Assembly (NCBI RefSeq): GCF_900215605.1
Contig: NZ_OBEL01000005.1
Coordinates: 124,001-188,000 of the forward strand
DNA: 64,000 nucleotides
Reading direction: 5' to 3'
From: Cohaesibacter gelatinilyticus
GTDB lineage: Bacteria; Pseudomonadota; Alphaproteobacteria; Rhizobiales; Cohaesibacteraceae
The notes under the pieces were generated by a model, which saw nothing but the letters and a program-made list of their open reading frames with translations, was not told the origin of the DNA and did not search any database. A program made the position numbers and the translations under genes. Shown in pieces: positions 45,238-53,195 of this stretch (position 1 is the stretch's first letter; the number at the start of each line of letters is the position of its first letter).

Positions 45238-46197
45238 ATGATGCAAAAATCAAACAACCGACTGACAGAGCTCTTGAATATCCATCACCCCATCGTATCC
45301 GCTCCCATGGCTTTGGCCGCAGGAGGTGCTCTGGCAGGGGCAGTTAGTCGAGCAGGTGGGTTTGGATTGATCGGAGGTGGTTACGGTGATCCTGCCTGGT
45401 TGGAAGAGCAATTCATTACAGCTCAAGGAGAGCGCATTGGCGTTGGCTTCATCACTTGGGCGCTGAAGAAATCTCCATCGCTGCTCACGGATGTTCTGAA
45501 ACACAAACCCGCGGCGGTGATGCTGTCGTTTGGTGATCCGCGCCCTTTCGTCGATGAAATTCGAGATGCGGGCGCTCTGCTGATCTGTCAGTGCCAGAAT
45601 ACCGATCATGTCTGGGATGCTATTGATGTGGGGGCAGATATAATCATTGCACAGGGAAGTGAAGCGGGGGGGCATGGGGCTGCTCGTGGAACCATGAGCT
45701 TTGTTCCCGAAGCTGCAGATCTTTTGGCGGAACACGCCCCTCAATCTGTGCTTTTGGCAGCTGGTGGAATTGCAGACGGAAGAGGGTTGGCAGCAGCACG
45801 AATGCTGGGGGCTGATGGTGTGCTAATGGGCACGCGCTTTTGGGCGTCAAGAGAAGCTCTTGTCCATGAAAATCATCATTTGGCAATCATCGAGGCCAAT
45901 GGGGATGAAACCATACGTACGACGATTCCAGATATCGCGCGTCAACTGGATTGGCCACGAGGCCTGACGGCACGTGTAAGGCATAACACATTCGTGCGAC
46001 GCTGGCAGGGGAGGGAAAAGGAACTGAAACAAAACCTGTCTGAGGAAGTGATCAAATATGCCAAAGCGTTTGCTGCAGGTGATATCGAGAATACCGGCGT
46101 TTGGTTTGGCGAAGCGGCCGGATTAATCGAAGACATTGAGAGCGCTGGCGACATAGTGATGAAAATTGCCACAGAAGCAGAGAAAGTCATGCGATGA
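45238..46197 (+). CDS. Nitronate monooxygenase-like FMN enzyme (2-nitropropane dioxygenase family)
   Basis: 319 residues, TIM-barrel FMN protein. Segments include PIVSAPMALAAGGALAGAVS at the N-terminus, GSEAGGHGA (phosphate/substrate loop) and AAGGIADGRGLAAARMLGAD with GVLMGTRF (FMN phosphate binding). The family oxidises nitronates; many members act on other substrates such as enoyl-CoA (FabK-like). Start ATG 45238 with GGGAGG; a second ATG follows directly. It is divergent from a LysR regulator. The ribosome-binding site lies in a hairpin. Confidence 0.85.
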   Translation: MMQKSNNRLTELLNIHHPIVSAPMALAAGGALAGAVSRAGGFGLIGGGYGDPAWLEEQFITAQGERIGVGFITWALKKSPSLLTDVLKHKPAAVMLSFGDPRPFVDEIRDAGALLICQCQNTDHVWDAIDVGADIIIAQGSEAGGHGAARGTMSFVPEAADLLAEHAPQSVLLAAGGIADGRGLAAARMLGADGVLMGTRFWASREALVHENHHLAIIEANGDETIRTTIPDIARQLDWPRGLTARVRHNTFVRRWQGREKELKQNLSEEVIKYAKAFAAGDIENTGVWFGEAAGLIEDIESAGDIVMKIATEAEKVMR

Positions 46198-46765
46198 TGA
46201 AGCTTCCTCTGGGCGTTCTATTCTGATTGCTCGGATCCAGACTTTGTTTCATTCATCAGAGAATATCAAACGGGCTTGCAATCAAATGATATCGATTTCA
46301 ATTCCACCGCACTACAGACGTGCTCCTTTGGTCAGTCGGCTGCAAGGCGTAAGCCAAGATGGTGGAGTTTGACGGATAGACCTCGAAATCCAGACCTTCA
46401 CGGATGACGTTGATCAAAAGCATGGGCCTGATTTCGAGCCTCCGCTCTTGATATTATGTGTAGAAGTTCAGACTTGATCTGACAGTTTACCGTTTTGACG
46501 GCAGTGATTTGTCAGATCAGATTTGATCTACGAATTTTTCTGTCCAGATCTTCTTTCCATCAATCATAGTTTCCATTGGCGTCTTTTGCTCATTGCCCTG
46601 CCGGGCGAGCCCTGGCTATTGGCACGTGGTGCTGTTTTGGACCGAGGATATTTTTCGACTTCCAACGGAGCAATTACCGAAGATATTGTACTTCCGCACT
46701 TCGAGAGGCACGTACAAAATCCTACCGACGTCAGCTGGTCGTGGTTTGGTATCAAAAAAAACCAA
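46198..46765. other. Gene-free region with transposase remnant
   Basis: About 570 bp between the nitronate monooxygenase-like gene and the convergent GMC dehydrogenase gene. The first ~260 bp show nothing recognisable. The rest contains a degenerate IS remnant (next entry). A TGATCTGACA / TGTCAGATCA inverted repeat lies at 46475-46519. Confidence 0.45.
46457..46615 (-). pseudogene. Remnant of an IS481/IS3-type transposase 3' end with terminal repeat
   Basis: On the minus strand a short frame (46615 down to the stop at 46517) reads KTPMETMIDGKKIWTEKF, which looks like the C-terminal RTPMETL-DGK-IW-EK signature of DDE transposases of the IS481/IS3 group. An in-frame stop precedes it at 46616. 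Just beyond, the minus strand has TGTCAGATCAAGTCTGAACT then TCTACACA, resembling the terminal inverted repeat of such elements. Only the end survives; the rest of the transposase is missing. Recognised from memory of the family, not from a search. Confidence 0.5.
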
Positions 46766-48361
46766 CTAAGGCTGTTTCAAGATAAGCTCACTAGCTTTCT
46801 CTCCAATCATGATTGCCGGTGCATTCGTATTGCCGGAAACAATTTCTGGCATGATCGAACAATCGGCTACCCGCAATCCCTCAATTCCATGCACCCGCAA
46901 GTTCGCATCAACGACTGCATCAGCACTCTGCCCCATTTTGCAGGTGCCTGTGGGATGATAAATTGAGGCTGTGTTGCTGCGCACCCAGTCCAGTGTTGCG
47001 TCAAAATCATCCATCGGCAAATCTGAGTTAGGTCTAAACTCTTCCGAGATCTTTGATGAGAGTGGCTTGTGACGGGCGATGCTGCGGGCGATATTCACCC
47101 CAGCCACGGCAGTACGACAGTCGGTTTCCGTAGACAGGTAATTTGGAATGATCTTGGGATAGATATTCGGATCACCGGAAACAAGGCGGATTTCGCCTTT
47201 GCTCTCTGGACGCAATTGGCAGACTGACATGGTAAACGCAGAGAAAGCGTCTGCGCCCTTGCCTGGATTTTCTGCCGAAAGAGGCTGAACATGGAACTGG
47301 ATATCGGGGGTTTCCAGTCCCTCATGGGTTCTCATGAAGCCCGTTGCAAGACTGGCAGCCATGGTCATTGGGCCAGACCGGAACAGGGCATATTTCAAAC
47401 CGATTTTTGCCTGGCCAAATAGAGTGCGGACCTCATCATTCAGGGTTGGTTCATTGCATTTGTAGACAAGACGCGCCTGCAAGTGGTCCTGCAGATTCTT
47501 GCCAACACCATAAAGATCCTTCTTGACCTCGATACCATGGTCTGCAAGTTGAGCGGCCTCTCCGATTCCCGACATCATCAGAATTTGCGGTGAATTGATG
47601 GAGCCGCCAGACAAAATGATTTCACGACGTGCTGCGATACGCTTAGTGTCACCCGAACGATCTTTATATAGGACCGCGACCGCACGCCCCTCCTGAATAT
47701 CCACCTTTTGCACCATTGCATGGGTGATGATTTTGAGGTTCTCACGTTTTCTCACCGGGTTTAGATAGGCAACTGCGGAACTACAGCGGCGGCCATTTTT
47801 GGCAGTGAGCTGGAAAAAACCAACACCCTCTTGAGAGGCACCATTGTAATCGGAGTTAAAAGGATAGCCTGCAGCCTGCGCCGCAGCGACCCAAGCATCA
47901 GTGATCGGACGTTGAATACGCATGTTGGAAACCGCAAGCGGGCCTGTGTCTCCATGATATTCATCACCACCACGCTCGTTATTCTCGGACCGTTTGAAAA
48001 GCGGCAGTATATCTTCCCAGCTCCAGCCCACATTGCCCATCTGGCGCCAGCGATCATAATCCTGTGGTTGACCGCGCACATACAAAAGACCATTCAATGA
48101 AGAGGAGCCACCCAACACCTTGCCACGGGGCCATTCAATGGAGCGACCATTGAGACCTGGATCGGGCTCTGTCTTGTAGCACCAATCAACGGAAGGGTTG
48201 TGTATCGTTTTGAAATAACCGACCGGGATATGGATCCAAGGGTTGAGATCACGCCCGCCTGCCTCCAGTAACACCACATTATTATTAGGGTTTTCACTTA
48301 ACCGGTTCGCAAGAACACATCCTGATGACCCTGCTCCAACTATGACAAAATCTGCTTCCAC
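46766..48361 (-). CDS. iseJ: GMC-family FAD dehydrogenase, probable isethionate dehydrogenase
   Basis: 531 residues, choline-dehydrogenase-like. The FAD motif is VIVGAGSSGCVLANRLS; GMC signatures are PRGKVLGGSSSLNGLLYVRG and SGGSINSPQILMMSGIG; the catalytic His-Asn pair sits in YHPTGTCKMG and NTNAPAIMIGEK. By family it oxidises an alcohol. It is divergent from a TRAP transporter followed by an IclR regulator, the gene content published for isethionate degradation (IseJ, IseKLM, IseR), with xsc 13 kb away. That makes isethionate to sulfoacetaldehyde the best guess; choline or another alcohol is possible. Start GTG 48361: GGAGG is 7 nt upstream, whereas the TTG at 48367 is only 1 nt from it. 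Confidence 0.8.
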   Translation of the reverse strand: MEADFVIVGAGSSGCVLANRLSENPNNNVVLLEAGGRDLNPWIHIPVGYFKTIHNPSVDWCYKTEPDPGLNGRSIEWPRGKVLGGSSSLNGLLYVRGQPQDYDRWRQMGNVGWSWEDILPLFKRSENNERGGDEYHGDTGPLAVSNMRIQRPITDAWVAAAQAAGYPFNSDYNGASQEGVGFFQLTAKNGRRCSSAVAYLNPVRKRENLKIITHAMVQKVDIQEGRAVAVLYKDRSGDTKRIAARREIILSGGSINSPQILMMSGIGEAAQLADHGIEVKKDLYGVGKNLQDHLQARLVYKCNEPTLNDEVRTLFGQAKIGLKYALFRSGPMTMAASLATGFMRTHEGLETPDIQFHVQPLSAENPGKGADAFSAFTMSVCQLRPESKGEIRLVSGDPNIYPKIIPNYLSTETDCRTAVAGVNIARSIARHKPLSSKISEEFRPNSDLPMDDFDATLDWVRSNTASIYHPTGTCKMGQSADAVVDANLRVHGIEGLRVADCSIMPEIVSGNTNAPAIMIGEKASELILKQP

Positions 48362-48415
48362 GACCAATCCTCCGTCTCTACTTCAAAAAAAGTTCTATAC
48401 AATCTGCGAGAAATA

Positions 48416-48423
48416 AGCTAGCT
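48416..48423. promoter_or_regulatory. Short palindrome in the iseJ-iseK divergent region
   Basis: AGCTAGCT with flanking AAATA and ATTTT gives an imperfect 18-bp symmetry near the middle of the 108-bp region between the dehydrogenase gene and the TRAP operon. It is a possible IclR-type operator; weak evidence. Confidence 0.3.
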
Positions 48424-48469
48424 ATTTTTGATACAAAACGTCTCAATAAATGACTCAAGGGAGGAAGCC

Positions 48470-49702
48470 ATGAGTATTACAGGCAAATTTAGCCGTATAT
48501 CGCGGAGGGATCTGTTCAGGGTTGCAGGAGCTTACGGGATGAGTTCCACGCTGCTTGCAGCAGGTAGCTTTGGCGGGGCAATGAGCCTTGCCAATCTCGC
48601 AACAGCAGCGGAATCAACCTATAAAAAACGATATTCCAAGCCTGCCAAACACACTCTGAAGTTCGGCGCATCTGGCTTTAACGCACGCAACCTTCTGATC
48701 GAACGAGCCGGAGCCCTGGAATTTGCACGCGACCTGGAAGCCCGCACAGACGGCGAGATCAGAATTGAGTTCATCGGCGACAACCAGATTTGCGGACAGT
48801 TGAGCTGTGTTGAGAAAACCCAGCAGGGCATTGTCGATATCTATGCAGCGTCAACACAGAATTCAGCTGGCGGTGCCCCTTACCTGAACGTGCTGGATTA
48901 CGCCTTCATGTTCCCGGGCCGTGCCTCACAATACCACTTCCTCTATCATCCAAAGAGCCAGCAAATCCTGCGTGATCCACTGGAAAAACGCCACGGCCTG
49001 AAATTCCTGTTCAGCCATTGTGAACTGCGCGGCATCCAGTTGGGCCTGAAATATAAAGACAAGCCAACCATCACCAAGCTGGAACAGTTATTTGGCACCA
49101 AGAATCGCGTGACCGGAACCCAGCTGGGCCGGATTGCCATGAAGGCATTGAACCTGAACCCGGTCCCGGTTGCCTGGGAAGAAACCCTTGATGGTTTGAA
49201 ACAGGGCCTGATCGATGGTGCGGAAACCTGGGCGTCAGCAGTAGCCTATGCCAATATGTCGCCAGTGGTCAGCCAGTCGGTCGATCTGAAATTCTTCTGT
49301 GGTACCGAACATACTTCGATGTCAGCCAAAGTCTTTGACAGCCTTGAAGGCTATTTGCAGGATGCGGTGATGGAAAGCGCATATTGGGCCCAGGCCCATG
49401 TGCAGGCAGCAAATGAAGCTGCTCTGGTCAAAACTGTCGGTTTCTCTGACCCGCAACTACCAGGCACCATGTTCGTCGAAAATGACGTGCGTCCCGCCTT
49501 CTTGCCGGACAGCGAAATCCGCATGGCAGAGGAAATGTGTTCGCCTGAATTCCAGCCACAATTATGGGAGCAATGGCGCGACCGTCTCAACAAATGGGCT
49601 GGTGGCATCGATACCTATCAGGAAATCTATAACATCGCGCGCGAAGTTGACAAAGACATGAAGCCGGAAAATGTAGAACCGCGCCGCTGGTGGAAGGCCT
49701 GA
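48470..49702 (+). CDS. iseK: TRAP transporter substrate-binding protein (DctP family), Tat-exported
   Basis: 410 residues. The N-terminus has a twin-arginine signal (SRRDLFRVAGAYG, hydrophobic region to about residue 45), so it is exported folded, which is unusual since most DctP proteins use Sec. The mature part is a DctP domain with LKQGLIDGAETWASAVAYAN near the binding site. It captures an organic anion in the periplasm, probably isethionate, judged by the neighbouring GMC dehydrogenase and IclR genes. ATG 48470 follows GGGAGGAAG. A GC-rich hairpin separates it from the membrane subunit genes. Confidence 0.8.
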   Translation: MSITGKFSRISRRDLFRVAGAYGMSSTLLAAGSFGGAMSLANLATAAESTYKKRYSKPAKHTLKFGASGFNARNLLIERAGALEFARDLEARTDGEIRIEFIGDNQICGQLSCVEKTQQGIVDIYAASTQNSAGGAPYLNVLDYAFMFPGRASQYHFLYHPKSQQILRDPLEKRHGLKFLFSHCELRGIQLGLKYKDKPTITKLEQLFGTKNRVTGTQLGRIAMKALNLNPVPVAWEETLDGLKQGLIDGAETWASAVAYANMSPVVSQSVDLKFFCGTEHTSMSAKVFDSLEGYLQDAVMESAYWAQAHVQAANEAALVKTVGFSDPQLPGTMFVENDVRPAFLPDSEIRMAEEMCSPEFQPQLWEQWRDRLNKWAGGIDTYQEIYNIAREVDKDMKPENVEPRRWWKA

Positions 49703-49837
49703 TCAGGGCTTGTGTGCCAGAATGAAGCTCTGGAAAATCAAAACAGATTTCACATTCCGGCGCGCTTTGAAAAAAATAGGCAAACAGCAACTCACATCAC
49801 TCAAGAACCAATAGAATTGCTTTAAGCCACAAAGATC

Positions 49838-49869
49838 GGCCCCCGACGCAAGCTTATGCGCCGGGGGCC
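49838..49869 (+). other. GC-rich intercistronic hairpin (iseK-iseL)
   Basis: Arms GGCCCCCGACGCA and TGCGCCGGGGGCC pair over 13 positions with one A-C mismatch, loop AGCTTA. No T-run follows, so it is more likely an mRNA stabiliser or processing site that keeps binding protein in excess over permease. Confidence 0.75.
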
Positions 49870-49912
49870 GTGCCTCCGGACGGGAGAACCGGAGATTTTA
49901 TGGGAGGAATAA

Positions 49913-50581
49913 ATGACGCTCTGGTCTGATATCGGTGCGATTCTCAGTGCATTTGCTTCACAAGACAGTTGGGAAATTCGAAATGCTCTGGAAAGTAATG
50001 CTGCCTGGGTGTTGGGCACCATTGCAGCCGCTCTTAGCGGTTTTCTTGTGATGTTCATCTATCGGCTGGCGCCGCTCCTGGACCGTCATCTGGAACGGAC
50101 CATCATGGTATGGAGCTATCTGGCAATCGCCATGATTATCTTTTGGGGTGTGATTGATCGTTTCGTCTTTAAGAACCAGGAACCCTGGTCCACCACCATC
50201 CCGCCTTTGCTATTCATGATCATGGCCTGGTTCGGGGCGGCTTTTAACGTTCGACTACGCACACATCTGAGTTTCTCCGAGTTCCGTTCCCGAATGCCGC
50301 GCTGGGCGCAAATGAGTTGTCTCACACTGGATGCAATATTGTGGTTCATTTTTGCAGTGATTGTTTTTGTCACCACCACCCGGCTCACTGCCTTGTCGGC
50401 CTCCAACTTCCAGATCGTGCTTGGCACCGACAGCGTGCTGCAATGGTGGTTCCTGATCACCGCACCTCTATCCTTTATCCTGATGATCGCCCGTGTATTC
50501 GAAAACCTGTTCGATGATATTCGAAATTTCCGAAGCGGCGAACCGTTGATCAAACAGGCTGTAATCGGAGGAGATGTATAA
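49913..50581 (+). CDS. iseL: TRAP transporter small permease subunit (DctQ family)
   Basis: 222 residues with four main membrane helices (about 32-55, 63-85, 95-112, 140-160) plus a further hydrophobic stretch near 180-200. It is larger than typical DctQ and carries a charged N-terminus. It partners the DctM subunit. GGGAGG lies 6 nt before the ATG. Its TAA overlaps the ATG of the next gene (TAATG). Confidence 0.8.
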   Translation: MTLWSDIGAILSAFASQDSWEIRNALESNAAWVLGTIAAALSGFLVMFIYRLAPLLDRHLERTIMVWSYLAIAMIIFWGVIDRFVFKNQEPWSTTIPPLLFMIMAWFGAAFNVRLRTHLSFSEFRSRMPRWAQMSCLTLDAILWFIFAVIVFVTTTRLTALSASNFQIVLGTDSVLQWWFLITAPLSFILMIARVFENLFDDIRNFRSGEPLIKQAVIGGDV

Positions 50582-51939
50582 TGGCTGATGGAACCTGGAT
50601 TACGTTGATTTCACTTGGGGTCTCTTTGCTGTTCATGCTGGGCGTGCCAGTTCTGCTTGTGATCGGATATTGGGTGATCGGATGTTCCTTCGTGTTGGGT
50701 CTGACACTCGATAATATGGGTGCGGAGCTTTTGAACGTCTTCAACAAGGGCTTTGCACTTTTGGCGATGCCTCTCTTCATCCTGACAGGTGATCTGATCA
50801 ATCAATCAGGCATTGCCCGGCGACTATCGGACTTTGCCTATGCTTGTCTTGGATGGATGCGGGGCGGTCTGGCCATGGCATCGCTTGGTGCCTGCGGACT
50901 GTTTGCGGCAATCTCGGGATCGAACTCCGCCACCACGGCCACCATCGGTTCCATGCTACATCCGGAAATGGTCAAGGGTGGCTATGACGAACGCTTTTCT
51001 GCTGCGACAGCCGCCGCGGGTGGTACAGTTGGTATCATCATTCCGCCATCAATCATCTTCATTGTTTATGGCTTCCTGATGAACCTGCCGGTCTCGGAAT
51101 TGTTTGTCGCCGGTATTATCCCAGGTGCCATGATGGTCATCGGCATGCAGCTCGCCTGTTGGATCATTTGCACACGAAACGGTTGGGGTTATTTGATCTC
51201 ACTACGACTGAACCGGGTCCTGAAAACCGCCTTTGGGGCCTGGCTTGGCTTCTTTGCGATCGGTCTTGTCCTGTGGGGTATATATACTGGCAAATTCTCC
51301 CCCACCGAAGCGGCAGGAGTGACGGTTGGTTTTTGTGTGATTGCAGGTGTTCTGTCCTGGTTGGTGACCAAGATGACAGGCATACGCAGTTTCAAAAGCT
51401 GGGAAGAAAAGTCTTTTGCTGAAATGCTTCTGGTTGAGGGCTTCACGATCCCCCAGATCCCTTCAATTGTGGTGCGTTCGGCTCAGATTACCGGTATTCT
51501 GGCACCGTTGATCGCCATTTCTGTGGTCATGCAGCAAATCCTGTCACTATTGGGTGCCCAGCAGGCCGTCGGGGATTTTGTGACATCAATGGGCGGCTAT
51601 TATGCCGTTCTGTTCACTTCCATGGTCATCGTATTCTTCTCCGGCATGGTGCTGGAAAGCCTGCCGGTCACCATCATTCTGGCTCCAATCTTGGCCCCGA
51701 TTGCTGCTTCGGTCGGCATAGATCCTATCCATTTCTCGGTGATCTTTCTGGTTGGCGCCTCCATTGGCTTTATCACGCCTCCCTACGGGCTCAATCTATA
51801 TGTCGCATCTGGAGTAACAGGTGTTCCATATTTCAGATTACTTCGTTATACCGTACCTTATCTTGCGGCCCTGATTGGGGTGTGGTTACTGGTATCCCTT
51901 GTTCCCGACCTCGCCTTGATGTTGCTGCCCAACAAATAG
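50581..51939 (+). CDS. iseM: TRAP transporter large permease subunit (DctM family)
   Basis: 452 residues, about 12 membrane helices, Na+-driven elevator-type permease. DctM signatures seen are FAAISGSNSATTATIGSMLH, GTVGIIIPPSIIFIVYGF and FITPPYGLNLYVASG. Translationally coupled to the small subunit gene. An IclR regulator gene follows 13 bp downstream on the same strand. The substrate is inferred as isethionate from gene content; another C2-C4 acid or sulfonate is possible. Confidence 0.87.
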   Translation: MADGTWITLISLGVSLLFMLGVPVLLVIGYWVIGCSFVLGLTLDNMGAELLNVFNKGFALLAMPLFILTGDLINQSGIARRLSDFAYACLGWMRGGLAMASLGACGLFAAISGSNSATTATIGSMLHPEMVKGGYDERFSAATAAAGGTVGIIIPPSIIFIVYGFLMNLPVSELFVAGIIPGAMMVIGMQLACWIICTRNGWGYLISLRLNRVLKTAFGAWLGFFAIGLVLWGIYTGKFSPTEAAGVTVGFCVIAGVLSWLVTKMTGIRSFKSWEEKSFAEMLLVEGFTIPQIPSIVVRSAQITGILAPLIAISVVMQQILSLLGAQQAVGDFVTSMGGYYAVLFTSMVIVFFSGMVLESLPVTIILAPILAPIAASVGIDPIHFSVIFLVGASIGFITPPYGLNLYVASGVTGVPYFRLLRYTVPYLAALIGVWLLVSLVPDLALMLLPNK

Positions 51940-51952
51940 GTAACATGCACTC

Positions 51953-52729
51953 ATGGTAGAGGATGGTCTGTCAGACAAAAAAGAGGGGCAAATCCCCACC
52001 AACCTACGTCTTTTGATACTCGTTGAAGAAGTCGTCAGGCGCGGTGTGGCGGTAAAACCCTCTGAGATGATCGAGGCAATGGGCCTCCCCAAGCCAACCG
52101 TTCATCGTCTGATGCAAACCGCCGAAGCTGAAGGCTTTCTGCAACGTGATCTGGATGCCCGGGCTTATGGCCCGGGTCCCCGGCTGAGAAAACTGGCTCT
52201 GAATACGATGTCTTCAGAGCATCTGCGCACTGCGCGTCTCAGTATCCTGAAGGGCATTGCCGAAGATCTGGGAGAGACCTGCAATTTGGCCACGCCTGAT
52301 CGGGAAGGCATGACTTACCTCGATCGCGTGGAAACCAAATGGCCATTGCGCATTCAGCTACCAATTGGTACCCGGGTCCCATTCCATTGTACGGCCAGCG
52401 GAAAGATGTATCTCTCGACACTCAAAGCCAGCGCACAGGAAGCAATATTGCGTGCTCAACCGCTTGAAGCGGCCACCAACCAGACCTGCATCGACGCAGA
52501 TGCCCTCGGTTCAGAACTGGAGGCCATCGCTAGCCGTGGATATTCTACCGATGACGAGGAATTCATTACCGGTATGGTAGCCGTCGCAGTTCCGGTTTGG
52601 GATGCTCACCAACGATTGCTTGCAACACTCTCGGTCCATGCTCCGGTTCAACGACACAGTTTGAAGGATCTGACAGAGTTCCTCCCCTCATTGCAGCAAG
52701 GCGCGGCAGAATTGTCAAAACTGACTTGA
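51953..52729 (+). CDS. iseR: IclR-family transcriptional regulator
   Basis: 258 residues. N-terminal winged HTH (about 18-75: VKPSEMIEAMGLPKPTVHRL) and a C-terminal IclR effector domain (about 95-255: DLGETCNLATPDREGMTYLDR, FHCTASGKMYLS). It is 13 bp after the large permease gene and probably co-transcribed, regulating the TRAP operon and the divergent dehydrogenase gene. IclR-type IseR is the regulator reported in isethionate clusters. Its ribosome-binding site is weak, as often for low-level regulators. Confidence 0.82.
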   Translation: MVEDGLSDKKEGQIPTNLRLLILVEEVVRRGVAVKPSEMIEAMGLPKPTVHRLMQTAEAEGFLQRDLDARAYGPGPRLRKLALNTMSSEHLRTARLSILKGIAEDLGETCNLATPDREGMTYLDRVETKWPLRIQLPIGTRVPFHCTASGKMYLSTLKASAQEAILRAQPLEAATNQTCIDADALGSELEAIASRGYSTDDEEFITGMVAVAVPVWDAHQRLLATLSVHAPVQRHSLKDLTEFLPSLQQGAAELSKLT

Positions 52730-52743
52730 TGCCAAAATGCTTT

Positions 52744-53009
52744 ATACCAACGAGGGGGAACAATAACCCATAGGATGCTTTTCGATTGTTTGCTGACAAG
52801 GCAGCTTTCGACGGACAATGCCGGGGCATTTTCGGAAGAAAGATAACGACGTTCAGCGAGCAATCGAAAAGCACCAAAGGCCGGATTTTCAAGCTTCGTG
52901 GACTGCGTCGCCGCTGCCTTGTGGTCAGTCAGACCAAGACGGCACCCGCTCCTTGTCACAAAACCTGAAAAGTTCGGTCATATGGGGCATTCTTTCCCCT
53001 CGTTGGTAT
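52744..53009. mobile_element. MITE-like element with 29-bp terminal inverted repeats
   Basis: Left end 52744-52772 and right end 52981-53009 are inverted copies matching at 25 of 29 positions (both begin ATACCAACGAGGGG when read inward). The 266-bp interior has no convincing gene. The outer edges read TATACC and GGTATT, consistent with insertion at a TA dinucleotide as for IS630/Tc1-type MITEs. It sits between the isethionate and taurine modules. Confidence 0.65.
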
Positions 53010-53195
53010 TGGTTGCTTTGAAGTGCTCAGATAGAGGAGCCAATAACAAAATCAAGGTAGTTCCTTTTTGTAGTCATTGGGTTGATGGATGAATGATTCA
53101 GGGGAAATGTGAATGCTTTATACGGACATACTTTAATACTGGAAAATATAGATGACCCAAAATAGAGTAAAAATATCTTTGCATTGAGCATCACC
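53010..53195. other. Spacer downstream of the tauR-like gene
   Basis: 186 bp between the MITE-like element and the MocR gene stop. It is AT-rich and holds no recognisable gene or terminator. Confidence 0.3.

Noticed and set aside
46523-46966. Open frame on the plus strand overlapping the end of the GMC dehydrogenase gene
   Set aside because: Its second half is antisense to the conserved C-terminus of the dehydrogenase, it has no ribosome-binding site, and its first half is explained by transposase debris on the other strand.
52566-53021. Several short open frames in and around the MITE-like element
   Set aside because: They cross the terminal inverted repeats, run in conflicting frames and show no family features or ribosome-binding sites.
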